The notes under the pieces were generated by a model that was given only the letters and a program-made list of their open reading frames with translations, had not been told where the DNA came from and made no database searches. From Alteromonadaceae bacterium BrNp21-10 (GTDB lineage: Bacteria > Pseudomonadota > Gammaproteobacteria > Enterobacterales > Alteromonadaceae), in assembly GCA_030418115.1 (NCBI GenBank), contig JAUHQD010000007.1, forward strand, positions 1-64,000: a DNA stretch of 64,000 nucleotides. Direction: 5' to 3'. The first letter of the stretch is position 1, and every line of letters starts with the position of its first letter. The position numbers and the translations under genes were made by a program. Below, piece by piece: positions 8,222-18,566 of the stretch.

Positions 8222-10486
8222 TTATACCGCTGCTCGTAATGTTTTCGCCGCTTTAACCATATTATCCAAGGCAATAGTGGTTTCTTCCCAACCTCTGGTT
8301 TTTAAGCCGCAATCAGGGTTGACCCACAAGCGGTCATCATCAATGTGCTGGCGAGCTTTATTAAGTAAATCAATAATCCACTGCTGGTTAGGAATATTCG
8401 GTGAATGGATATCATACACACCGGGGCCTAAATCGTTAGGATATTGAATATCATCAAAAGCATTGAGTACGGCCATATTGGAACGTGAGGTTTCAATGGT
8501 CAGTACATCTGCATCTAAATCAATAATCGCCTGTAAAATATCGTTAAATTCTGAATAACACATATGGCTGTGGATCTGTACTTGAGCCGGCGCCGTTGCG
8601 CAAGATAATCTAAAGGCACGTGTTGCCCACTCTAAATAGTGTTGCCATTGGCTTTGCTTGAGTGGCATGCCTTCGCGAATGGCAGGCTCATCCACTTGAA
8701 TAATATTAATGTTATTGGCGACTAAGTCATCAATTTCATCACTAATAGCCAACGCGACTTGCTCAGCGACTAGTGGCAATGGCAAGTCATCACGTACAAA
8801 AGACCAGCATAAAATGGTTACGGGACCAGTAAGCATGCCTTTGACCGGTTTACTGGTGAGGGATTGGGCGTATTGAATCCAATCCAGAGTCATCACGTCT
8901 GGACGACTGACATCGCCAAAGATTATCGGGGGCTTAACACAGCGGGAGCCATAACTTTGCACCCATGCCTGTTGAGTCACAGCAATACCACTGAGTAATT
9001 CACCAAAATACTCGACCATATCATTACGTTCAGGCTCTCCGTGCACCAGTACATCTAAATCAATGGCCAGTTGTTTATCAATATTGTCTTTAATGTGTTT
9101 TTTAATCGCCTGATTGTAATCCGCATCAGATAGTTCTTGGCGTTTCCACTGGCTACGTATGCTACGTATAGACTGGGTTTGTGGAAACGAACCAATAGTG
9201 GTGGTGGGGAACAGTGGCAATTTTAGATGAGAGGCTTGTAATGATTTACGTTGAGTAAATGGCAGAGAACGTTGACGATGTTCATCCTGCAATTGTTGTT
9301 GTCGCGATTGCACTTGTTGGTCGTTAATCCGTAATGAGTGCGCTCGCTGTTTTACCGGTAACGAATAGGCATTAATCTCGGCAAGCTCCCCCGTGGTCAG
9401 TGCCTTTTTAAGTAGTGCCAATTCTTGGCACTTTTGCTTGGCGAATGCCAGCCAGCTTTTGAGTTCGTTATCGAGTTGCTGTTCCTGATCTAAATCTACC
9501 GGTGTATGTAACAACGAGCAACTTGGCGCTAGCCATAAGCGTGCCGCCAGTTTTTCATAGATGGGTTCTAATTGTTGATATAACGCGGTTAAGTCGGTGC
9601 GCCAAATATTACGACCGTTAATCACCCCTAAAGAAATCACCCAATGCTTGGGCAAGGTGTTGATGGCGTAATCTACATTACAGGTTTCCGATAGAATATC
9701 TAAATGCACACCGTTAAAGGGTAATGTAGCAACCAGTGCTAGCTGTTGTTCGATACTGGCAAAATAACTGGTAAGTAATAATTTAAGGTTACCCTTTTTA
9801 AGCGTTTGATAAGCCTGTTTGAAAGCATCTAGCCAGGCGTTATTTAGTTCTAAACCTAATATTGGTTCATCCAGTTGTAACCAGTTGACGTTGTGCTGAT
9901 TGAGTTCATCAAAAATCTGTTGATAGCCCTCAAGCAAGCTTGGTAATAAACGGAGCCTGTCGTCATTGGTGCCAGTGGCGGTGCCTAACCATAAATAACT
10001 TAATGGACCGAGTAATACCGGTTTGATGTCTTTTTGAATGGCACGGGCTTCTTGGATTTGTTCAATCAGGTTACTGATATTGACCTTGATATCTAGTTGC
10101 TCAGCGAATTCCGGCACAATGTAGTGGTAGTTAGTATCAAACCATTTCGTCATATCGCTAGCGGCGCAGCCACAGCTGCCGGGCGCTTGACCACGAGCCA
10201 TGTTAAATTCGACATCTAAATTAGTTAACGAGTGTTGTTGAAAACGAGCTGGCACAATTCCTAAATATAAACTGGTGTTGAGTACATGGTCATAATGAGC
10301 AAAATCACCTACCGGCAGCAATTCAATACCAGCTTGTTGCTGGAGTTGCCAGTGTTCGGCACGTAGGATTTTACACGACTGGGATAACTCCTCAGCGCTG
10401 ATATCGGCGCGCCAGTATTGCTCAAGGGAAAATTTTAGTTCACGGTTAAGGCCGATTCGGGGAAATCCCAGATTATGTATTCGCAT
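8222..10486 (-). CDS. metE: Cobalamin-independent methionine synthase
   Basis: 5-methyltetrahydropteroyltriglutamate-homocysteine methyltransferase, the last step of methionine synthesis, cytosolic. The 754-residue length is typical. All four zinc/homocysteine ligands are present: His641, Cys643 (HMC), Glu665 (TIE) and Cys726 (NPDCG). The N-terminal half is the usual catalytically dead duplicate. The ATG is preceded by AAAGGA on the minus strand. The upstream region shared with metR carries three tandem met boxes and a MetR box, so repression by MetJ-SAM and activation by MetR are likely. Confidence 0.97.
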   Translation of the reverse strand: MRIHNLGFPRIGLNRELKFSLEQYWRADISAEELSQSCKILRAEHWQLQQQAGIELLPVGDFAHYDHVLNTSLYLGIVPARFQQHSLTNLDVEFNMARGQAPGSCGCAASDMTKWFDTNYHYIVPEFAEQLDIKVNISNLIEQIQEARAIQKDIKPVLLGPLSYLWLGTATGTNDDRLRLLPSLLEGYQQIFDELNQHNVNWLQLDEPILGLELNNAWLDAFKQAYQTLKKGNLKLLLTSYFASIEQQLALVATLPFNGVHLDILSETCNVDYAINTLPKHWVISLGVINGRNIWRTDLTALYQQLEPIYEKLAARLWLAPSCSLLHTPVDLDQEQQLDNELKSWLAFAKQKCQELALLKKALTTGELAEINAYSLPVKQRAHSLRINDQQVQSRQQQLQDEHRQRSLPFTQRKSLQASHLKLPLFPTTTIGSFPQTQSIRSIRSQWKRQELSDADYNQAIKKHIKDNIDKQLAIDLDVLVHGEPERNDMVEYFGELLSGIAVTQQAWVQSYGSRCVKPPIIFGDVSRPDVMTLDWIQYAQSLTSKPVKGMLTGPVTILCWSFVRDDLPLPLVAEQVALAISDEIDDLVANNINIIQVDEPAIREGMPLKQSQWQHYLEWATRAFRLSCATAPAQVQIHSHMCYSEFNDILQAIIDLDADVLTIETSRSNMAVLNAFDDIQYPNDLGPGVYDIHSPNIPNQQWIIDLLNKARQHIDDDRLWVNPDCGLKTRGWEETTIALDNMVKAAKTLRAAV

Positions 10487-10504
10487 AACAGTAGTCCTTT
10501 CTAT

Positions 10505-10528
10505 AGACGTCTAGAAGTTTAGATGTTT
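10505..10528. promoter_or_regulatory. Three tandem MetJ boxes
   Basis: AGACGTCT (10505-10512), AGAAGTTT (10513-10520) and AGATGTTT (10521-10528) are three contiguous 8-bp units. The first is the perfect MetJ consensus; the others have two substitutions each. MetJ-SAM dimers bind cooperatively to such arrays. They lie 19-42 bp upstream of the metE start codon, between a likely promoter and the gene. No metJ gene is in the window. Confidence 0.8.
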
Positions 10529-10580
10529 ATAATCGTCGGAACGGCAGGCAGTCTCAAGCGCAAGATTTTCAACATTAATA

Positions 10581-10593
10581 TGAAAAAAATTCA
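10581..10593. promoter_or_regulatory. MetR binding site
   Basis: TGAA-N5-TTCA exactly matches the MetR consensus and ends 2 bp before the metR ATG. A degenerate second copy on the minus strand (TGAAAATCTTGCG) lies at 10559-10571. Paired sites of this kind activate metE and autoregulate metR in enterobacteria; the same logic is inferred here from position. Confidence 0.75.
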
Positions 10594-10595
10594 TC

Positions 10596-11480
10596 ATGAT
10601 TGAAGTTAAACATTTAAAAACCATACTCAAATTGCAACAGGCTGGTTCTGTTGTGGCGGCGGCTGAACATTTGTTTACCAGTCAGTCGGCGTTATCCCAT
10701 CAGTTAAAAGAGTTGGAAAGCCGAGTCGGGGGGCCAGTATTTAAACGTAAAACCTCACCTATTGAATTTACCGCTAAAGGCGAAGTGTTATTGTCTTTGG
10801 CAGAATCGGTGTTACCGCAAATTCAACAAGCGGAAACGAAACTAAAACCGTCTTTATTTAAGCCACAGAAACTAGCCATTGGTATTGAGTGTCATGCTTG
10901 CTTTGATTGGTTATTACCCGCAATAGCCGAGTTTCAGCAACAACAGCCACAGATCGAAACCGATTTGATTGGCGATAGTTTATTTGCGGTGCCTAGTGCG
11001 TTACGTGAACATTCGATTATCTTTACGGATGAGCCACATGCCGAAGAGGGCATGGAGCTGCAAGTCATTGGCGACTTCGAAGTGGTATTGGCCATGGCCA
11101 GCAATGACATATTGACCCAAAAGGCTTTTATACAACCGCAAGATCTTAATGGCGCTACGTTAATAACTTATCCAGTGGAGCATCAGCGTTTAGATGTGTT
11201 CAAACGTTTTTTACAACCTGCAAATTGCCAGCCAGCCCAATGGCGTAAGGTGGAAAATAGCCATGTTATTTTGCAAATGGTGGCGGCGGGTTTAGGGGTA
11301 AGTGCATTACCGGATTGGCTGGTGAACAAGCATGTAAAGCAAGGGCAGATGGTCGTTAAACCTTTATCTGAACTTGGTCTCAAAAGGACGCTATACGCCA
11401 GTTATCATCATGGAATTCAGGCGATAGCAGAATTATTTCTGCCTATCGCCAAAGATCATTACAGTGAACTAAGTCGTTAG
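10596..11480 (+). CDS. metR: LysR-family regulator of methionine synthesis
   Basis: The 294-residue LysR-type regulator begins with a winged helix-turn-helix (MIEVKHLKTILKLQQAGSV, with SQSALSHQLKELE as recognition region), followed by a periplasmic-binding-protein-like effector domain, where MetR senses homocysteine. Its divergence from metE and the perfect MetR box at its start codon identify it as MetR. Its stop overlaps the convergent PepSY gene by 4 bp. Confidence 0.93.
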   Translation: MIEVKHLKTILKLQQAGSVVAAAEHLFTSQSALSHQLKELESRVGGPVFKRKTSPIEFTAKGEVLLSLAESVLPQIQQAETKLKPSLFKPQKLAIGIECHACFDWLLPAIAEFQQQQPQIETDLIGDSLFAVPSALREHSIIFTDEPHAEEGMELQVIGDFEVVLAMASNDILTQKAFIQPQDLNGATLITYPVEHQRLDVFKRFLQPANCQPAQWRKVENSHVILQMVAAGLGVSALPDWLVNKHVKQGQMVVKPLSELGLKRTLYASYHHGIQAIAELFLPIAKDHYSELSR

Positions 11481-12748
11481 GCTATTCGTTTTCGAGTCGA
11501 TTTCCAGTAACTCCACAGTGATAACAGTATTAAACTCGCACCAAATAGCGGGAATACGGCCCCTAAAATGATAATCCCAATAATCAGTATTTTATCGGCC
11601 TTAAAGCGTGCGGGTACCTTAGGGAACCCCCAATTGTTACTAGGCTTTCGCAGTAAATAAGAGGTTAAACCGGCTATGGTGGTCAGGCTGAAGAGCAATG
11701 CCACGCTGAGCAAGACTAACCAGTTTATCAAGCCATATTCTCCTTGGTGTAATCGCATAAATATTTGACGTAGATCCATTAGCACGCCGACCTCATTCCA
11801 GCTCAAGGATTTAATTATCTCACCGCTGTATTGGTCGATATGTATCACTTTCTGATCTCGTAATAGTAAGGCACGGTTGCTAATGCTATAAACGCCTACA
11901 GCATTTTCAGGAAGGCGGATGGTAACAACACCATCAAGCTGCTGTTGCTGAGCAATATCAGCCACTGTGTCAATATTTAAAGGGGGTGGGGTAGAGTTGA
12001 ATGCAACAGTGGAGGTTAAGCCTTTGCTCTGCATCCAATGCATTGGAAAGCCGGTTTGGGTTTGTTGCTGTACCCATTTTAATTGACTGCCAAATACATC
12101 GGTCCATGGCATACCGCCAGCTAAAATCATTAGCATAAAGGCCGATAACCAAAAACCGATAACCGCATGTAAATCACGCCAAAACACACGCTTGCCCGCT
12201 GAAAATCGAATCGTGAAGAAGCCAGCAGCGCCACTGCCTTGTTTTGGCCACCAAATATATAGCCCAGTTAAAATCAATACAATAAACCAACTGGCGACCA
12301 GCTCAACAATCAAGGTGCCGGCTTGGCCGAGCAATATTTCACCGTGGAGTTTACGTACGGTATACATCAAGGTTTGCTGTTGTATAACCTCGCCTTTCAC
12401 TTCTGCAGTGTAAGGGTTTACATAAAGTAACTGACTCGCGCGGCCTTTACCGGCGATTTTAAAGGTCGTATTTTGAGTTGCAGCAGTTGGCAGGGTAACG
12501 GCCACTATTTTTTGATCTGCTGCCTGCTGAGCGACAGTAAGTTGCTGGCTTAAGGGCAGGCGTGATAGCTGTGTTGGGTTACTTTGATTAAACATTTGTT
12601 GTTGATATAGCTGCTGATTAAGGTTGTCTTTGAACAAATAAATCGTGCCAGTAATCGCTAACAGCAGCATAAAGGGCAGGGTGATTAACCCTGCAATTAC
12701 ATGCCATTTCCATAACCATGAGTTGAGTAAATTATTTTTAGTAAACAT
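11477..12748 (-). CDS. PepSY-associated TM protein (possible ferric-siderophore reductase)
   Basis: The 423-residue inner-membrane protein has an N-terminal TM helix (HVIAGLITLPFMLLLAITGTIY), a periplasmic PepSY region, further TM helices near 155, 205, 345 and 395, and the WWPK/YIWWP motif of the PepSY_TM family. Members next to TonB receptors are thought to reduce or process imported ferric siderophores. It follows the receptor gene by 11 bp in the same operon. The link to iron rather than copper is inferred from family association only. Confidence 0.8.
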   Translation of the reverse strand: MFTKNNLLNSWLWKWHVIAGLITLPFMLLLAITGTIYLFKDNLNQQLYQQQMFNQSNPTQLSRLPLSQQLTVAQQAADQKIVAVTLPTAATQNTTFKIAGKGRASQLLYVNPYTAEVKGEVIQQQTLMYTVRKLHGEILLGQAGTLIVELVASWFIVLILTGLYIWWPKQGSGAAGFFTIRFSAGKRVFWRDLHAVIGFWLSAFMLMILAGGMPWTDVFGSQLKWVQQQTQTGFPMHWMQSKGLTSTVAFNSTPPPLNIDTVADIAQQQQLDGVVTIRLPENAVGVYSISNRALLLRDQKVIHIDQYSGEIIKSLSWNEVGVLMDLRQIFMRLHQGEYGLINWLVLLSVALLFSLTTIAGLTSYLLRKPSNNWGFPKVPARFKADKILIIGIIILGAVFPLFGASLILLSLWSYWKSTRKRIA

Positions 12749-12759
12749 GCTGTAGCTCC

Positions 12760-14781
12760 TTAGAAGGTATAGGACATGCCAGCGTAAAAGGTACGGCCAT
12801 CGACGGTTCTGAACTTCATTTCACCTCGACTATAAGTGGCTCTATCTTCCATGGTGTCGGTAAGATTCAGACCATGTAGCCATAAGCGCCAGTTATCCAT
12901 TTGATAATTGACTCGTAAGTTAAGACGGTCACCGCGGGTGAATTTGGATGCTGGTGAATTAACAATGTCGGCGTAGTAAAAACTGTAAAAATCCCCTTCT
13001 AATTCCAGCGTAAGTTGCTCGGTGGGTAACCATGCAAGGCGAGCATTGAGGTGATGTTTGGGTGAACGCTGTAATACTTTTCCGGTAAGGTCATCATCCG
13101 CGCCTGCGGTACTTTGTATAAAACTGTCATAGGTATTGTCAGCATAGGTATGGGTTAAACCCACTCGCCAGTTGGCGTTATCAGGTAAGTATTCAATAAC
13201 CGATTCAAGCCCCTTTATTTTGACCTGACCTGCATTGGTGGTTTGTAAGTACTCATCACCGTTGGCCTTTATCAATTCCTGCGTGACTAAATAATGCGTT
13301 ATTTCATTGTGGTACACCGAGGTATCGTAATGCCATTCACCGCCTAAAGCCTTGCTCGAACCCCGTAGTCCCAGTTCAATATTGGTCGCTTCTTCCGGTT
13401 GCAGATTAGGGTTGCCCTCTTCGGCATCAAATAAATCACTGCTACTTGGTGCATAAAACCCTGCAGAAATTCCTAACCATAATAAATGTTCAGAATTGAG
13501 GTCGTAGGTAATACCCAATTTAGGGGCGATATCAGAAAACGTGCCTTGTTGGCTATATAGGCTGGATTCGAGCTGAATATCTTCATAGCGTGCGCCAGTG
13601 GTGATGTGCAATTTTTCGGTTGCGTCAAACTGATATTGCATAAAGTAGGCAGCGATACTGAGTTGATTTTCAAAGGTCGTAAATGGGCCGGATAGTGCTA
13701 AGTCTTCACGGTTATATTGTTTGGTATCTTGGGTACCGCGGTAGTGGCTGAAACCGCTAATTAAATTCGATTGGTTAAAATCATGACGATAACTGAGTTT
13801 GGCATGGTAGCTGAGGTCATTTTCATCTTGGGGACCACTAAAACGCGATGCACCAATAGTATCTTTTTCACGGCGGACTAAATTGACTTCCAGAAACCCT
13901 GAATCAAGCAGGTGCTCGAACTTTAACGATTGGGTACTTTGCTGAAGATCGGTGGAAGAACTTAAACTCCCGGCCTGGGTTTTATCCTCAGCAATTTGTT
14001 CTGAGGTTAGATCCCCTCGGGCCACGTTATATTCATCTAAATATTCAAAACGGGCGACGATTTTACTGAGGTCGCTGAGTTGGTAAATTCCTTTAGCACT
14101 CATTTGTTGTCTATTGTTGACTGACTCTTGGCGTAATCCATCAAGATTGCGCGAGTTAATATCAAAAAAGTAACCAAGGTCTTTGACTGTGCCGCCAGTA
14201 CTTAGGTTTGCGCGTAAACGATTAAAATCACCGGCTTCAATTGAAAGTTTGGTTTCCGGGGTTAACGGCGCATCACGGCTAATCACATTGACCACACCGC
14301 CAAAGGCATTATTTGGATACAACGCCGACGCTGGGCCTTTAATGATTTCTACCCGCTGGATATCAAAGGTATTCGTGCGGTCAAGGCGTTGGGTTGCGCC
14401 CTGATAAGGATTTTCAAGAGGAATACCGTCTAACATGGGAATGGTATAGCTCTTACTACCATTGGGAATACGTAAATTACGCACTTGGGTTTCGCCGGGG
14501 ATCCGGTCCAAAAACTCATCAGGGTCGACAAATTGTAGGCGTTGCATTTCCGCACGACCGACCACATGGGAATTCATCGCTAAGGCTTTCAGGTCGGTGC
14601 CGCCTAACTGCGCGCCATCGGTATTGGCTTTTCCCAATACGGTAATGGATTCGATTTGCCGCTCAACCAAAATATTGGATGTACCGTTGTTAGGTGTTTG
14701 TGTTGGTTCAGGTGCCGCAGCCAGATGAGCACTAGCGCACAGCGCGAATAGGCTCGCGACTGCTGGAAATACGTTTTTCAT
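12760..14781 (-). CDS. TonB-dependent outer-membrane receptor (siderophore or copper type)
   Basis: The 673-residue protein has a signal peptide (about 1-22), a TonB box-like ESITVLGK, a plug (about 65-185; [27 protein letters not shown]-type motif, here [19 protein letters not shown]) and a 22-strand barrel ending in an aromatic residue (AGMSYTF). The PepSY partner favours a siderophore substrate. The upstream DUF2946-like gene and the adjacent Cus efflux operon leave copper uptake open. I found no convincing Fur box within 80 bp upstream. Confidence 0.85.
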   Translation of the reverse strand: [673 protein letters not shown]

Positions 14782-14862
14782 ATTGTTTACTTCTATTAAT
14801 CAAATTAGGCAAAACAATGACTGGTTAAGGATCACTGCTGTTTTGAGTGGTACTAGATTGAT

Positions 14863-15303
14863 TTATAGAAGTGGTGGTGCTCTGGAGTGTGCAGATTGAT
14901 AGGCAAATGCAGTATAAGGGCGTTGTGCCAAACGACTATTAAGGGCTTGATAAGCAATATGATCTATCGAGCTATCAAGCATGTTGGGTAAGTCGGTATA
15001 CAGATCTGATAGGTATTTATAGGAGCAATCTATTTGTTGTAATTCTGCCGGTGCATCGGCAGGGGCATCGACAAATACCAATTGGTTTGATTCAAAAAAA
15101 GCTGATTCGGAAATCCATTTAAAACTACTACCAGTACAGATAAGAATTTTGTCTTCACCGGCATATTGCTGTGCATCATCGGTTATCCACGCCGCAGCCA
15201 GCACGGAAGCGGTGCTATTGAAAAGCATCACTAACATCAGCAAGGATGACAATAAGCGGCGGAACAAGTGAAAATTCAAATGGATAGGGTGTCGTTTAGT
15301 CAT
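14863..15303 (-). CDS. DUF2946-like small exported protein
   Basis: I place the start at the internal ATG at 15303 (MTKRHPIHLN), giving about 146 residues. A hydrophobic signal sequence follows (LLSSLLMLVMLFNSTASVLAA). The mature part has two cysteines (ICTGSSFKWIS and DCSYKY) and ends in a SRAPPLL-type tail, which is common in DUF2946 proteins found with metal transport genes. It precedes the TonB receptor by 81 bp and may be co-transcribed. Function unknown; family call moderate to low. Confidence 0.5.
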   Translation of the reverse strand: MTKRHPIHLNFHLFRRLLSSLLMLVMLFNSTASVLAAAWITDDAQQYAGEDKILICTGSSFKWISESAFFESNQLVFVDAPADAPAELQQIDCSYKYLSDLYTDLPNMLDSSIDHIAYQALNSRLAQRPYTAFAYQSAHSRAPPLL

Positions 15304-15436
15304 TATGAAATAATCATACGTGTAAAAACTAATGGCTGACAAGCTTAATTATTATTTAAAAAAATGAATTACAACTGGAAACTAGTAGGCCACAGCTAAG
15401 CCGACTTGAGCTCAGCGGTGACCTATTTAGCGGTTA

Positions 15437-18400
15437 CTAAGGTAGTTTTCGTCGTTTTATCAAGTAAAACATTGCCGGTAACACGACTAGAGTTAATACC
15501 ACTGCGCTCGCCATACCGCCTACCATAGGGGCTGCAATGCGGCTCATCACTTCAGAGCCGGTACCGCTGCCATAGAGTATGGGTAATAAGCCAAGAATGA
15601 TCGCTGCTGCGGTCATCATTACTGGCCGTACGCGCATGCCTGCACCGTTCATAACCGCTTGGGCTAATGCGTTACTATTTGGTGTTCTTTTGTCAGTCTG
15701 GCATTCCGTGATCATGGCATCATAGGCTTGATTCAAATATACCAACATGATGACGCTGATCTCGACCGCGACTCCCGCCAAGGCAATAAAACCTACTCCT
15801 ACCGCCACCGAAAAATTATAGCCTTGTAAATACATGAGCCAAATACTGCCGATCATGGCTAAGGGCAGGGTACCCATAATCATGGCGACTTCGGTTAGAT
15901 TACCGAAATTAAGAAACAGCAACACCACAATGATCGCGAATGTCAGCGGAATAACGTACTTGAGTTTCTCTTTGGCCCGTTGCATATACTCATATTGACC
16001 TGACCAAGTAATGGAATAGCCGGTGGGTAAATTAAGTTGTTGTTTAACTCGTTGTTGAGCATTTTCAACGTAGCTACCGATATCCACGTTGTCGATGTCC
16101 ACAAACACCCAGCCGTTGATTCTGGCATTTTCACTTTTAATCCCCGGAGGGCCGTCTTCAATATGTACATTGGCCACATCCGACAGCGCGATACGCATGC
16201 CGTTAGGGGTAACAATGGGCAAGCGGGAAAGCTTCTCTGGTGAATCACGATAATCTTGCGGGTAGCGTAAATTAACCGGATAGCGCTCCAAGCCCTCAAC
16301 GGTTTGGGTGACATTCATGCCGCCGATAGCCGATGCCACAACTTGCTGTACATCGGCAATGTTCAAGCCGTAGCGTGCGGCTTTTTGTCGTTGAATATCC
16401 ACTTTTAAATATCGGCCACCGGCGACACGTTCGGAATAAACCGAAGTTGTACCAGCAACATCAATCATGATTTTCTCAAGCTGTAGGCCTATGTCTTGGA
16501 TGACATTCAAATCCGGCCCAGCGATTTTAATGCCTACTGGGGTTTTAATGCCGGTGGCCAACATATCAATACGGGTTTTGATGGGCATTACCCAAGCGTT
16601 AGTGACACCGGGGAGCTGCAATAAACTATCCAGCTCCTTCCTTAAGCTTTCGGGGGTTACGCCTTCTCGCCATTGGGAGCGAGGCTTAAAGTGAATGAAG
16701 GTTTCGATCATCGTCAGTGGTGCCGGATCGGTAGCGGTTTCTGCACGCCCCATTTTACCAAACACGGTTTGCACCTCTGGCACGGTTTTAATTAAGCGGT
16801 CAGTTTGTTGTAACAACTCCCGGGCTTTGCCAATAGAAATACCGGGGTAGGTGGTGGGCATATACATGATATCGCCCTCATCTAATGGCGGAATAAATTC
16901 ACTACCAATTTTATTGATTGGCCAAAAACCGACGAGGGTAACCAGCAATGCGGCCATAAGGGTGGTTTTAGGGTTTTTAAGTACAGATTTTAACACTGGC
17001 AAATAGGCTGCAGTGAGTAGGCGATTGAGAGGATTTTTATGTTCGGCTAACACCTTGCCCCTGATGAAATAGCCCATGAGTACCGGCACCAAGGTTATTG
17101 CTAGTGCTGCCGATGCAGCCATGGCATAAGTTTTAGTGAAAGCCAGTGGTGCGAACATTCGCCCTTCTTGCGCTTCTAAAGTGAATACCGGTACAAAAGA
17201 AACCGTAATAATGAGCAGACTAAAGAACAACGCCGGTCCGACTTCCGTGGCCGATTGCGCGACAATTTGCCAGCGGTTGTCTTTGGTTAGTGGGGTTTTC
17301 TCCATATGCTTATGCATGTTTTCAATCATCACAATGGCACCATCGATCATCGCGCCGATGGCGATAGCAATACCCCCGAGGGACATGATATTGGCGTTAA
17401 TACCTTGCAGATGCATGATAATAAAAGCCGTAAGAATGCCCACGGGTAAACTGATAATAGCCACCAGTGAAGAGCGAATATGAAACAAAAAGATCACGCA
17501 CACCAAAGCAACCACGGCAAATTCTTCGAGTAACTTAAGCCACAAATTTTCCACCGCGTTGTTAATCAATTCAGAGCGGTCATATACAGTGACTATCTCC
17601 ACGCCTTCCGGCAGGCCTTGCTTTAATTTCTCTAATTTGGCTTTGACAGCTTCAATCGTTTGTTGGGCATTTTCACCAAAACGCATGACGACCACACCGC
17701 CAACCACTTCTCCCTCGCCATTGAGTTCAGCAATACCACGGCGCATTTGTGGGCCGATATTTACCTGTGCCACATCGGCAATGGTTAATGGTGTGCCTTT
17801 GGCGTTTAAACCAAGGGGGATTGACTCAATGTCCTTGACGTTTTTAATGTAGCCGGTAGCGGTGACCATATATTCGGCTTCGGCCATTTCTACCACCGAA
17901 GCGCCGGTTTCTTGATTACCTTGCTGTATGGCAATTTGGATCAAACTCAGGGGAATGTTGTAAGCGCGCAGTTTATCTGGGTCTACTTGCACCTGATATT
18001 GTTTCACCATGCCGCCAATGGCTGCCACTTCAGAAACGCCGGGCACGGTTTGTAATTCGTATTTTAAGAACCAATCTTGCAGGCTACGTAACTGGCTAAT
18101 ATCCAAGTTGCCGGTCCGATCAATCAGTGAGTACAAATATACCCAACCTACGCCGGTGGCATCTGGCCCTAATTGTGGTCGAGCATTAGCCGGTAACGAC
18201 GGCGCTACCTGACTTAAATATTCAAGCACCCGGCTACGGGCCCAGTATAAATCGGTTTTCTCGTTAAATATAACGTACACAAAAGAGTCACCAAAAAACG
18301 AATAGCCACGTACGGTTACCGCCCCCGGTACCGATAACATTGCCGTAGTAAGCGGATAGGTCACTTGGTCTTGCACCACCTGTGGCGCTTGTCCGGGGTA

Positions 18401-18556
18401 ACTGGTTTTGATAATAACCTGTACATCGGATAAATCCGGTAAGGCATCCACCGCGGTATTTTTAACGGAATACAAGCCAGCGCCAATAAGGATGAGGGTA
18501 CTTAACAGCACCAGCAGGCGATTATTGATCGACCATTGAATTATTGCCTTGATCAT
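15437..18556 (-). CDS. cusA: Heavy-metal efflux RND pump, CusA/CzcA family
   Basis: The 1039-residue inner-membrane pump has the HME-RND layout: TM1 at 10-30, a large periplasmic porter region, a six-helix block with GAMIDGAIVMIENMHKHME, a second porter region and a second helix block. It exports Cu(I)/Ag(I) or divalent metals through a tripartite complex with the adaptor (11 bp upstream) and the TolC-like protein. Clustering with a Cys/Met/His-rich protein and an adaptor carrying a CusF-like tail favours Cu/Ag over Zn/Co. Confidence 0.9.
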   Translation of the reverse strand: MIKAIIQWSINNRLLVLLSTLILIGAGLYSVKNTAVDALPDLSDVQVIIKTSYPGQAPQVVQDQVTYPLTTAMLSVPGAVTVRGYSFFGDSFVYVIFNEKTDLYWARSRVLEYLSQVAPSLPANARPQLGPDATGVGWVYLYSLIDRTGNLDISQLRSLQDWFLKYELQTVPGVSEVAAIGGMVKQYQVQVDPDKLRAYNIPLSLIQIAIQQGNQETGASVVEMAEAEYMVTATGYIKNVKDIESIPLGLNAKGTPLTIADVAQVNIGPQMRRGIAELNGEGEVVGGVVVMRFGENAQQTIEAVKAKLEKLKQGLPEGVEIVTVYDRSELINNAVENLWLKLLEEFAVVALVCVIFLFHIRSSLVAIISLPVGILTAFIIMHLQGINANIMSLGGIAIAIGAMIDGAIVMIENMHKHMEKTPLTKDNRWQIVAQSATEVGPALFFSLLIITVSFVPVFTLEAQEGRMFAPLAFTKTYAMAASAALAITLVPVLMGYFIRGKVLAEHKNPLNRLLTAAYLPVLKSVLKNPKTTLMAALLVTLVGFWPINKIGSEFIPPLDEGDIMYMPTTYPGISIGKARELLQQTDRLIKTVPEVQTVFGKMGRAETATDPAPLTMIETFIHFKPRSQWREGVTPESLRKELDSLLQLPGVTNAWVMPIKTRIDMLATGIKTPVGIKIAGPDLNVIQDIGLQLEKIMIDVAGTTSVYSERVAGGRYLKVDIQRQKAARYGLNIADVQQVVASAIGGMNVTQTVEGLERYPVNLRYPQDYRDSPEKLSRLPIVTPNGMRIALSDVANVHIEDGPPGIKSENARINGWVFVDIDNVDIGSYVENAQQRVKQQLNLPTGYSITWSGQYEYMQRAKEKLKYVIPLTFAIIVVLLFLNFGNLTEVAMIMGTLPLAMIGSIWLMYLQGYNFSVAVGVGFIALAGVAVEISVIMLVYLNQAYDAMITECQTDKRTPNSNALAQAVMNGAGMRVRPVMMTAAAIILGLLPILYGSGTGSEVMSRIAAPMVGGMASAVVLTLVVLPAMFYLIKRRKLP

Positions 18557-18566
18557 TATCGTCTCC

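Noticed and set aside
14782-14862. Possible Fur box before the TonB receptor at 12.8-14.8 kb
   Set aside because: AT-rich sequence is present, but no 19-bp match to the GATAATGATAATCATTATC type was found.
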